A DNA stretch of 52,416 bases from Cohnella lubricantis. Its GTDB lineage: Bacteria > Bacillota > Bacilli > Paenibacillales > Paenibacillaceae. Below, piece by piece: positions 43,918-52,416 of the stretch. Location of the stretch: assembly GCF_014212015.1 (NCBI RefSeq), contig NZ_JACJVN010000052.1, forward strand, positions 1 through 52,416. Reading direction: 5' to 3'. Position 1 is the first letter of the stretch. Each line of letters begins with the position of its first letter. The notes beneath the pieces were generated by a model that saw only the letters and a list, made by a program, of their open reading frames with translations, did no database searches and had not been told where the DNA came from. A program made the translations under genes and the position numbers.

Positions 43918-44133
43918 GTGAGAGAAGTGGCAATCTCGACCGAGTACATCACACTGGGGCAAGTGCTTAAGCTGGCCGACGTCGTCGGTTCCGGCGGCGA
44001 AGTGAAGGCCTTCCTGCAAGAGGCCAGCGTGAAGGTGAACGGAGAGCCGGAGAATCGCCGCGGCCGCAAGCTTGTGCCTGGCGATACCGTCGACGTGACC
44101 GGCTTCGGGACAATCGTCGTGAAGGCCCGTTAA
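43918..44133 (+). CDS. yaaA: S4-domain RNA-binding protein YaaA
   Basis: A 71-residue protein with an S4 RNA-binding fold: TLGQVLKLADVVGSGGEVKAFLQ, VKVNGEPENRRGRKLVPGD. In Bacillus YaaA assists late assembly of the large ribosomal subunit. It starts with GTG at 43918, with GAGGTGA nine bases upstream. It lies between dnaN and recF, 21 bases before recF, in the conserved order. Confidence 0.95.
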   Translation: MREVAISTEYITLGQVLKLADVVGSGGEVKAFLQEASVKVNGEPENRRGRKLVPGDTVDVTGFGTIVVKAR

Positions 44134-44154
44134 ATTCGGGAAAGGAAACCGAAC

Positions 44155-45273
44155 ATGCAGCTGAAACGGTTAGAGCTTCAGGGCTACCGCAATTACGAGC
44201 AGGTGACGCTGGAGACCGGAGCCGGCGTCAATATCTTGATCGGGCCGAATGCGCAAGGCAAGACCAATCTGCTCGAAGCGATCCATGTTCTGGCGCTCAC
44301 GAAGTCGCACCGGACTTCGAAGGACAAGGAACTAATCGGCTGGAACGAGCCTTCCGCCCGAATCCGTGCGGAGCTCGAACGCAAGCTGGGGCCGGTGACG
44401 CTCGAACTGCAAATAACCAGCCAAGGCAAACGGGCGAAGGTGAACGGACTTGAACAACGGAAGCTGAGCGGGTTCGTCGGCACGGTGAATGTTGTGCTGT
44501 TCGCGCCGGAAGATTTGGATATCGTTAAGGGAGCGCCGGGCGTGCGCCGCCGGTTCATGGACATGGAGATCGGTCAGGTGCACCCCGGTTATTTGTACGA
44601 TTCGCAGCAGTATCAACGCATCATGCATCAGCGCAACAACTACTTGAAGTCGACCGATTCTGCCCGCGCATCGCAAGAGATGCTGGATATTTGGAATGAG
44701 CAGTTGGCTGCCTCTGGTGTTAAAATGATGCAGAGAAGGCAAAACTTTATTCTAAAGCTGCAGCAATGGGCTGAGAAAATCCACGAAGGCATTACCAACG
44801 GAACCGAACAATTATCCGTTGAGTATCGGCCTTCGTTCGATATCGGGCTTGGCAGCCATTCCCAAGATGAATCTTCTTTATTTGATCAATTTATGTTAAA
44901 GTTAACACAGGGAAGAGAGCAGGAATTCCGTCGAGGAACGACGTTAACAGGTCCTCATCGGGATGATTTGTCTTTCTTCATCAACGGCAAAGACGTTCAA
45001 TCGTTCGGCTCTCAGGGGCAGCAGCGCACGACCGCTCTGTCACTGAAGCTAGCGGAGCTCGAGCTGATGCGGGAAGAGATCGGAGAGTATCCGCTGCTGC
45101 TGCTCGATGACGTATTGTCGGAGTTAGACCAAATGCGGCAGACGCAGCTCATCGAGACGTTCCAGAGCCGGGTGCAGACGTTCATCACGACGACTGGTCT
45201 GGAGAGCGTCAATATGAGCCGTTTGAAGGATGCCGCGGTCTATCACGTCCGGCAGGGAACAGTGCTGCCGTAG
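44155..45273 (+). CDS. recF: DNA repair protein RecF
   Basis: RecF helps load RecA onto gapped DNA at stalled forks. It has 372 residues. It shows the SMC-like head: Walker A GPNAQGKTNLLEAI (about residues 30-43), the signature FGSQGQQRTTALSLKLAE, and Walker B LLLLDDVLSELD. It belongs to the dnaN-yaaA-recF-remB-gyrB series, with 22-base gaps on either side. Confidence 0.98.
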   Translation: MQLKRLELQGYRNYEQVTLETGAGVNILIGPNAQGKTNLLEAIHVLALTKSHRTSKDKELIGWNEPSARIRAELERKLGPVTLELQITSQGKRAKVNGLEQRKLSGFVGTVNVVLFAPEDLDIVKGAPGVRRRFMDMEIGQVHPGYLYDSQQYQRIMHQRNNYLKSTDSARASQEMLDIWNEQLAASGVKMMQRRQNFILKLQQWAEKIHEGITNGTEQLSVEYRPSFDIGLGSHSQDESSLFDQFMLKLTQGREQEFRRGTTLTGPHRDDLSFFINGKDVQSFGSQGQQRTTALSLKLAELELMREEIGEYPLLLLDDVLSELDQMRQTQLIETFQSRVQTFITTTGLESVNMSRLKDAAVYHVRQGTVLP

Positions 45274-45295
45274 GAGACGGCACGGGAGGCACGCC

Positions 45296-45544
45296 ATGTA
45301 TATTCATCTCGGAGGAGAGAAGATCATTCGAACCTCGCAGGTTGTGGCCATCTTTGATATATCCATCGAGCAATCTTCCAAGCTCTCGCGGCAATTCGTG
45401 GCGGAAGCCCGCAAGAACCGCGAGGTGGAGACGATTGGCGAAGAAGATTCCAAATCGATCGTTGTTACGGATGAACGCATCTATTACTCGCCCATTTCCT
45501 CTTCGACGTTAAAGAAAAGGGCACATCATCTGATCGATCTATAG
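45296..45544 (+). CDS. remB: Extracellular matrix regulator RemB (YaaB)
   Basis: An 82-residue DUF370 protein of the RemA/RemB group, which act as DNA-binding regulators of biofilm matrix genes and osmoprotection in Bacillus. It has the family pattern MYIHLGGEKIIRTSQVVAIFD, and DERIYYSPISSSTLKKR at the end. The ATG at 45296 is chosen because GGGAGG lies 6 bases upstream; the longer frame from 45230 overlaps recF and is not similar. It precedes gyrB by 91 bases. Confidence 0.9.
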   Translation: MYIHLGGEKIIRTSQVVAIFDISIEQSSKLSRQFVAEARKNREVETIGEEDSKSIVVTDERIYYSPISSSTLKKRAHHLIDL

Positions 45545-45596
45545 CGGAAGGGTGCGGCTCATGGGCTCCAATCGCCAAGCCGACCCCATGATTTAG

Positions 45597-47546
<1,950 letters not shown>

Positions 47547-47585
47547 TCGCCTGATAGAGTCCGCATTATAGCAGGGGCATTCGAG

Positions 47586-47672
47586 CCACCCGCCGCGGCA
47601 ACGCCAATTGAGGAAGACGATACCCAAAGGGGATTCGTGTCTTCCGACAGGGGTTGCGGGAACGGCGGGTGG
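47586..47672. repeat. Nested long stem-loop between convergent gyrB and YheC/D gene
   Basis: CCACCCGCCG (47586-47595) and CGGCGGGTGG (47663-47672) form a perfect 10-bp outer stem. GCAAC/GTTGC lies inside, then GGAAGAC (47612-47618) with GTCTTCC (47639-47645), then ACCC/GGGG. It begins 39 bases after the gyrB stop and ends 4 bases before the end of the opposing gene. No U run follows on either strand. Likely an element ending or protecting both transcripts. Confidence 0.7.
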
Positions 47673-47675
47673 TTG

Positions 47676-48488
47676 CTATTTGGGCGCGAGTTTGCGACGC
47701 TTGCGCGGGAATCTGCCATACGCAACGGCATACTCGTAGATCCGCCGGAAGATGGCGGGGTCGTTCAGCTTGCGGAACAAATAGGGATCGGGCAAAGTGT
47801 TTACCTCCAGAATCCAAGGGTTCAGTTCACTGTCGACCGCCACATCGATCCCGATCTCCTGGAGTCGCGGGAATCGCTGTTCCAACGTTCGGGCGACTTC
47901 AACGCCGAGCGCTTCGAGCTCGCCGCGGTATGCTTGGAGGGCTGGTTCGTCGCCCAGATACGGCAACAGCAGCGTCTCCGCAGGCATCGGTGTGCCGCCG
48001 CTGTGGTAGTTCGTGACGATCTTGCGTGGATGGGCGAGGCGTCCGATGATACCGGTCGTCTCCCAGATTCCTTGCGGGCTTCGCTGCACCATAACGCGGA
48101 AGTCGAATCGGCGGTCCTCGTGCCTAAGCAGCTCGATGCCTTGCTGGGCCAAGTAGCTTTGTGTCCGCTTGACAGTAAGCAGTTTGGCGTACATCGCCTC
48201 GAAGGTACGGAAGCGATATTGACGCAGAGATGATTGGAACCAATAGGGATGCGCTCGATTCGCGCGCCACTCCAGGCGGATGACGCCGCGGCCGAACGTG
48301 CCGTTCACCGGCTTCACGTAGATCATGCCGTACTGTTGGAGCATCTCCCGAACCGATTGACGGTTCATTGGCCGGGTCTGCGGCACGTGGAGCGCCATCT
48401 CGGGATTCGCGAGCAGCGCCTTGGTCTTCGCCGACTTGCTGCGAACGCGTTGGATCGTCACTTGGCCATCATCCCTTCCCGTCAACAT
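47676..48488 (-). CDS. YheC/YheD family protein
   Basis: A 270-residue ATP-grasp-like protein of the YheC/YheD family, which in Bacillus are linked to the endospore coat. Family marks are MIYVKPVNGTFGRGVIRLE, DFRVMVQRSPQGIWETTGIIGRL, YHSGGTPMPAETLL, and the ATP-grasp end DVAVDSELNPWILEVNTLPDP with the metal-binding ENxxP-type motif. The start is uncertain: ATG at 48488, or GTG at 48461 which has AAGGGA upstream. It lies between gyrB and gyrA on the opposite strand, and its substrate is not known. Confidence 0.88.
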   Translation of the reverse strand: MLTGRDDGQVTIQRVRSKSAKTKALLANPEMALHVPQTRPMNRQSVREMLQQYGMIYVKPVNGTFGRGVIRLEWRANRAHPYWFQSSLRQYRFRTFEAMYAKLLTVKRTQSYLAQQGIELLRHEDRRFDFRVMVQRSPQGIWETTGIIGRLAHPRKIVTNYHSGGTPMPAETLLLPYLGDEPALQAYRGELEALGVEVARTLEQRFPRLQEIGIDVAVDSELNPWILEVNTLPDPYLFRKLNDPAIFRRIYEYAVAYGRFPRKRRKLAPK

Positions 48489-48490
48489 TA

Positions 48491-48499
48491 TGCTATAAT
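48491..48499 (+). promoter_or_regulatory. Extended -10 promoter candidate of gyrA
   Basis: TGCTATAAT is a perfect extended -10, about 125 bases before the gyrA start. No good -35 accompanies it. It overlaps the start region of the divergent YheC/YheD gene. Confidence 0.5.
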
Positions 48500-48622
48500 G
48501 GAATTATTCATCCTAATTAGGGTATGACGGCAGCCGTCTTGCGGTGTACGAAGGCAGGACAGCAGATAAGCGGCAATCGATATTGTCGGATATACGCTTT
48601 GCAACGATGAAGGAGGATCTTC

Positions 48623-51088
48623 ATGTCGGAAGAGCAACGCATCTCCATCCGGGATAAGGAAATCAGTCTCGAGATGCGGGAATCGTTTATGAGTTATGCA
48701 ATGAGCACGATCGTCAGCCGCGCTTTGCCGGACGTAAGAGACGGCATGAAGCCAGTGCACCGCCGCATTCTGTATGGCATGTCCGAACTCGGCATGGCGC
48801 CGGACAAGCCGTTCAAGAAGTCGGCGCGGATCGTCGGGGAAGTTATGGGTAAATATCATCCCCATGGAGACTCTTCGATCTACGAAGCGATGGTGCGGAT
48901 GGCGCAGGACTTCTCTATGCGCAATATGCTGGTTGAAGGCCAAGGCAACTTCGGCTCGATCGACGGCGACTTCGCTGCCGCGATGCGGTACACGGAAGCG
49001 CGGCTGTCCAAGATCGCCATGGAGCTGCTTCGCGACATCAACAAGGAGACCGTCGACTTCAAGCCGAACTACGACGGTGAAGAGCTGGAGCCCGAAGTGC
49101 TGCCGGCACGGTTCCCGAATTTGCTCGTTAACGGAACGACCGGCATCGCCGTCGGGATGGCGACCAATATTCCTCCGCATAACCTGCGGGAGGTTATTGA
49201 AGGCGCTCAGGCGCTCATTCGCGATCCTGATCTGACGCCGCTCGATCTGATGGAATATATCAAAGGCCCGGACTTCCCGACGGCCGGCTACATTCTCGGA
49301 CGCGAGGGCATTCGGCAGGCGTACAGCACCGGCCGGGGCTCCATTACGATGCGCGCCCGCGCGGAGATCGAGGAGACTGGCAGCAAGGCACGGATTATCG
49401 TGCACGAGCTGCCGTATCAGGTAATTAAGGCGCGCCTGGTTGAGAAGATCGCCGAACTCGTTCGTGAGAAGAAGATCGACGGTATCACCGATCTGCGCGA
49501 CGAATCGGACCGCAACGGTATGCGTATCGTCATCGAGCTGCGCCGTGACGTGAATCCGAGCGTCGTGCTTAACAATCTTTATAAGCATACGGCGATGCAA
49601 TCGACGTTCGGCATTAACATGCTGGCGATCGTTAACAAGGAACCGAAGGTTCTGAACTTGAAGGAAGTGCTCTACTACTATCTGGAGCACCAGAAGGAAG
49701 TCATTCGCCGCAGAACCGAGTATGACTTGAAGAAGGCGGAAGCCCGCGCGCATATTCTGCAGGGCCTGCGCATCGCGCTGGATCATCTGGATGAAGTCAT
49801 CGCGCTCATCCGCTCGTCGCAATCCGACGAGGAAGCACGCAACGGCTTGATCGAACGCTTCGGCCTGTCGTTCGACCAGGCGCAAGCGATTCTGGACATG
49901 CGTCTTCGCCGGTTGACCGGCCTGGAACGCGAGAAGCTTGAAGATGAATACAACGAGCTGATCCAGAAGATCGCCGAGTACAAAGCGATTCTGGCTGATG
50001 AGCAGTTGGTGCTGAACATCATCAATGAAGAGCTGGAAGAGATCAAAGAGCGCTTCGGCGACGACCGCCGCACGGAGATTACAATCGGCGACAACGAGAT
50101 TCTCGACGAGGACCTCATTCCGCGCGAAGACGTGATCATTACGATGACGCATACCGGTTACGTTAAGCGCCTGCCGGTCTCCACTTATCGGAGCCAGAAG
50201 CGCGGCGGACGCGGCGTCGTGGGTATGGACACGAAGGATGACGATTTTATCGAACATCTGTTCATCTCCAACACACACCACTACCTGCTGTTCTTCACGA
50301 ACAAAGGACGCGTATTCCGACTCAAAGCTTACGAGGTTCCGGAATTGGGCCGCACCGCGCGGGGAACGCCGGTCATCAACCTGATCCAGATTGAACAGGG
50401 CGAGACAATCCATGCAGTCATTCCGGTCGAAGCATTCGAGCCGAATCAATATCTGTTCTTTGCGACTCGCAACGGCGTCGTCAAGAAGACACCGCTGGAT
50501 GACTACTCGAATATTCGTAAAGTCGGCTTGATTGCCATCTCGCTGCGCGAAGACGACGACCTGATCGGCGTGAAGCTGACGGACGGCGAGCGGGAGATCG
50601 TCATGGGGACGAGCGAAGGCATGTCGATTCGCTTCTCCGAGCAGGATGTTCGCCCAATGGGGCGTTCCGCGACTGGCGTTAAGGGCATCCAACTGGACGA
50701 CAACGACAAAGTTATCGATATGGACATCGTCGATCCTGACCGCGACGTGCTGATCGTGACGGCCAAAGGCTACGGCAAGCGTACGCCGATGTCGGAGTAC
50801 CGCACGCAGACGCGCGGCGGGAAAGGCATCAAGACGCTAAACGTTACGGATAAGAACGGTTCAATCGTCAGCTTGAAGGTAGTACGAGACGACGAGGACC
50901 TGATGATCATGACCTCTTCGGGCACACTGATTCGGACGAGCATGTCCGGCATCAATACGATGGGACGGATCACGCAGGGCGTCAAGCTGATCAACATCAA
51001 GGACGAAGACTTTGTGGCTACTGTAACGCGAGCGCCTAGCAGCGAAGATGAAGAGGAAGATGCGGGCGAAGAGCAATTCGAAGATTAG
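48623..51088 (+). CDS. gyrA: DNA gyrase subunit A
   Basis: The DNA-cutting subunit of gyrase, 821 residues. AAGGAGGATC precedes ATG. The winged-helix region has [18 protein letters not shown] and the quinolone-determining part [19 protein letters not shown], with the usual Ser and Glu (no sign of resistance changes). The catalytic Tyr is in the [10 protein letters not shown] segment. The C-terminal pinwheel (about 500-805) has the GyrA box QKRGGRG. The last 20 residues are acidic. An HD-GYP gene follows by 39 bases and probably shares the transcript. Confidence 0.99.
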   Translation: MSEEQRISIRDKEISLEMRESFMSYAMSTIVSRALPDVRDGMKPVHRRILYGMSELGMAPDKPFKKSARIVGEVMGKYHPHGDSSIYEAMVRMAQDFSMRNMLVEGQGNFGSIDGDFAAAMRYTEARLSKIAMELLRDINKETVDFKPNYDGEELEPEVLPARFPNLLVNGTTGIAVGMATNIPPHNLREVIEGAQALIRDPDLTPLDLMEYIKGPDFPTAGYILGREGIRQAYSTGRGSITMRARAEIEETGSKARIIVHELPYQVIKARLVEKIAELVREKKIDGITDLRDESDRNGMRIVIELRRDVNPSVVLNNLYKHTAMQSTFGINMLAIVNKEPKVLNLKEVLYYYLEHQKEVIRRRTEYDLKKAEARAHILQGLRIALDHLDEVIALIRSSQSDEEARNGLIERFGLSFDQAQAILDMRLRRLTGLEREKLEDEYNELIQKIAEYKAILADEQLVLNIINEELEEIKERFGDDRRTEITIGDNEILDEDLIPREDVIITMTHTGYVKRLPVSTYRSQKRGGRGVVGMDTKDDDFIEHLFISNTHHYLLFFTNKGRVFRLKAYEVPELGRTARGTPVINLIQIEQGETIHAVIPVEAFEPNQYLFFATRNGVVKKTPLDDYSNIRKVGLIAISLREDDDLIGVKLTDGEREIVMGTSEGMSIRFSEQDVRPMGRSATGVKGIQLDDNDKVIDMDIVDPDRDVLIVTAKGYGKRTPMSEYRTQTRGGKGIKTLNVTDKNGSIVSLKVVRDDEDLMIMTSSGTLIRTSMSGINTMGRITQGVKLINIKDEDFVATVTRAPSSEDEEEDAGEEQFED

Positions 51089-51127
51089 AAAATCGATCTC
51101 GCAGGGTAGACGGGGAGGAATAACGCC

Positions 51128-52210
51128 ATGCCGGTATTGCCTGTCTCGCAAGTTCGACCCGGCGACTGTCTGGCGGTCGATGTTCATACGACGTTAGGGA
51201 GCGTTCTGCTGCAAGAAGGCAAGTCGTTGACGGCACGCGATTTGGAGATCCTTCAGGCGTTTCTTGTACCGAGCGTCGACATTCGCCGAAGCGGTGTTGA
51301 GGCATCCGCATCCGCGGCAACAAATCAAGAGACAGCGGCTTCGGCCGCGGCTTCGGAAGTTGCCCTGACATCGTTGCAGCAGAAGTTCGTGGAGATGGAG
51401 ATGCTTCTGACTAAGGCATTCGCATCGATCGGCCCTGGACAGAAGCTGATGATTCTAGAGATTCGCAACGGGCTAAGGGAACTGCTAGAGCTTATTAACG
51501 ACTACAGTATCCTGATGTTCATTCCGCCGTTAGATCGAGAGAAGAATGACCGTTGGATTCGCAAAAGCGTGCTAATGGCCCTCACCTCCTATCAATTGGC
51601 CCGTTGGTGCAAGTTCCCGGAGAAAGACTGGACGGCTGTCGCTTTGGCTGCTCTGCTTCACGATATTGGCAACACCAGAGTAGACTCAACTATGTTCCGC
51701 AAGCCCTCTGGCCTTACCCCGGCCGAGTTGAACGAGATGAGGCAGCACACCGTCTATGGCTTCCGATTGCTCGAAGGAGTGCCGTCGCTTAACCAGGGTG
51801 TCTCACTGGCTGCTCTGCAGCATCACGAACGCATTGACGGAAGCGGGTACCCGATGAAGGTCGCCGGTGACAAGATCCATCCGTATGCCAAGATCGTCGC
51901 GATCGCGGACATGTATCATGCGATGACGTCTGCTCGCAGCCATCGCAAGGCGGAATCGCCCTATCTGGTGCTAGAGCGGCTGCAGTCTGAGGCATTCGGC
52001 AAGCTGGATCCGTTCTATGTGCAGACGTTCATCGACCGCACGACGCAGTTCCATAACGGAATGCTCGTACAATTAAACGATAACCGGGTAGGGGAGATCG
52101 TATTCACCGACCGCAGCCACCCGACTCGGCCGATGGTGTCGGTGAACGGGGAGATTATTAATCTGGCTAAGCAGAGAGATCTCTATATCTGCTCCATCTA
52201 TGCCATGTGA
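51128..52210 (+). CDS. Degenerate HD-GYP domain protein
   Basis: A 360-residue protein with a C-terminal HD-GYP domain (about 140-300), a fold that usually degrades cyclic-di-GMP. The HD pair is at 178-179 but reads HDIGN instead of HDIGK. The later HH (232-233), DGSGYP (237-242) and D261 are present. The upstream His of the first helix (expected in HS..VA) is replaced by Lys146-Ser147. So hydrolysis may be lost. The N-terminal part (1-55, VRPGDCLAVDV) is a common N-domain of such proteins, and a low-complexity Ala/Ser linker (57-80) joins them. Follows gyrA by 39 bases with a GGGGAGGAA site; a terminator ends it. Confidence 0.88.
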   Translation: MPVLPVSQVRPGDCLAVDVHTTLGSVLLQEGKSLTARDLEILQAFLVPSVDIRRSGVEASASAATNQETAASAAASEVALTSLQQKFVEMEMLLTKAFASIGPGQKLMILEIRNGLRELLELINDYSILMFIPPLDREKNDRWIRKSVLMALTSYQLARWCKFPEKDWTAVALAALLHDIGNTRVDSTMFRKPSGLTPAELNEMRQHTVYGFRLLEGVPSLNQGVSLAALQHHERIDGSGYPMKVAGDKIHPYAKIVAIADMYHAMTSARSHRKAESPYLVLERLQSEAFGKLDPFYVQTFIDRTTQFHNGMLVQLNDNRVGEIVFTDRSHPTRPMVSVNGEIINLAKQRDLYICSIYAM

Positions 52211-52224
52211 TGGAGGCAAGGGAA

Positions 52225-52270
52225 GACCGGAGAACGGCGAACAGCGCCGCGACTCCGGTCCTTTTATTTT
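52225..52270 (+). terminator. Intrinsic terminator after the HD-GYP gene
   Basis: The stem GACCGGAG/CTCCGGTC encloses CGGCG/CGCCG and is followed by CTTTTATTTT. It lies 14 bases past the stop and closes the gyrA-HD-GYP unit. Confidence 0.92.
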
Positions 52271-52319
52271 GCTGCTTAGGCAGGATTCAAAAAGATCCGA
52301 TCTTTTTTTAATAAAAGAG

Positions 52320-52348
52320 TTGCATTCACTTATCGGACGTGATATATT
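52320..52348 (+). promoter_or_regulatory. rRNA operon promoter
   Basis: TTGCAT (52320-52325), a 17-bp spacer and TATATT (52343-52348). An A/T-rich stretch directly upstream of the -35 resembles an UP element, as expected for rRNA promoters. Confidence 0.8.
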
Positions 52349-52416
52349 ATTCAAGTCGCCGCTGAACGGCAGCGATGAACGAGGTAAGAAATAAGTAACG
52401 AACTTGTTCCTTGAAA
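52349..52416 (+). other. Leader of an rRNA operon, cut by the window edge
   Basis: The terminal bases GAACTTGTTCCTTGAAA match the box-A-like sequence that precedes 16S rRNA genes in Bacillales rrn leaders. No 16S sequence is in the window. In Bacillus subtilis rrnO also follows gyrA. Confidence 0.7.

Noticed and set aside
48488-50692. 734-codon minus-strand frame opposite gyrA
   Set aside because: Its length comes from low stop frequency opposite a GC-rich essential gene; no domain is visible.

Overview
The window is a stretch of chromosome around the replication origin of an endospore-forming, moderately GC-rich low-GC-phylum bacterium. It is most likely a member of Paenibacillaceae (Paenibacillus or a near relative). 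The evidence is the conserved order rpmH-dnaA-dnaN-yaaA-recF-remB-gyrB-gyrA on one side and rnpA-yidC-jag-mnmE-mnmG-rsmG-noc-soj-parB on the other, the presence of noc and of spore genes (yyaC, YheC/YheD family), and sigma-A promoters and terminators of Bacillales type. No insertion sequence, phage gene or CRISPR array was seen.

Layout. 1-10 kb (minus strand): an empty left edge, a LysM-G5-M23 cell-wall peptidase, a membrane-anchored low-complexity protein, purA, then the unit mazG-like/yybS/gdpP/rplI/dnaB. 10-17 kb: an exported amidohydrolase-fold protein with a degenerate metal site, a CBS-pair protein, an LCP cell-wall ligase, an AraC regulator divergent from a short pyruvate kinase, and a KamA-family radical SAM enzyme. 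18-25 kb (minus): a c-di-AMP riboswitch with two terminators in front of the KamA-family gene, and an eight-gene ectoine operon (ehuB-ehuC-ehuD-ehuA-ectA-ectB-ectC-ectD) combining uptake, synthesis and hydroxylation. 25-30 kb: rpsF-ssb-rpsR, yjzC, an unassigned structured RNA candidate on the plus strand, tRNA-Ser(CGA), DUF951, mscS, DUF3343, yyaC and DUF4446. 30-41 kb (minus): a cysteine-desulfurase-like enzyme, parB/soj/noc with three parS sites, rsmG, mnmG, mnmE, jag, yidC, rnpA and rpmH. 40.8-42.75 kb: a bipartite oriC, with DnaA boxes before dnaA and a DnaA-box/DnaA-trio unwinding module between dnaA and dnaN. 41-52 kb (plus): dnaA, dnaN, yaaA, recF, remB, gyrB, gyrA and a divergent HD-GYP gene, with a YheC/YheD gene inserted on the other strand between the gyrases. 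The right edge carries a strong promoter and the leader of an rRNA operon.

Two themes join the genes. One is replication and segregation: oriC, DnaA, the sliding clamp, gyrase, ParABS and Noc. The other is osmotic and c-di-AMP physiology: GdpP degrades c-di-AMP, a c-di-AMP riboswitch precedes an aminomutase-like gene, and the ectoine operon and an MscS channel lie close by. The least explained items are the structured RNA near 27.0 kb, the substrate of the KamA-family enzyme, and the amidohydrolase lacking the usual zinc ligands.
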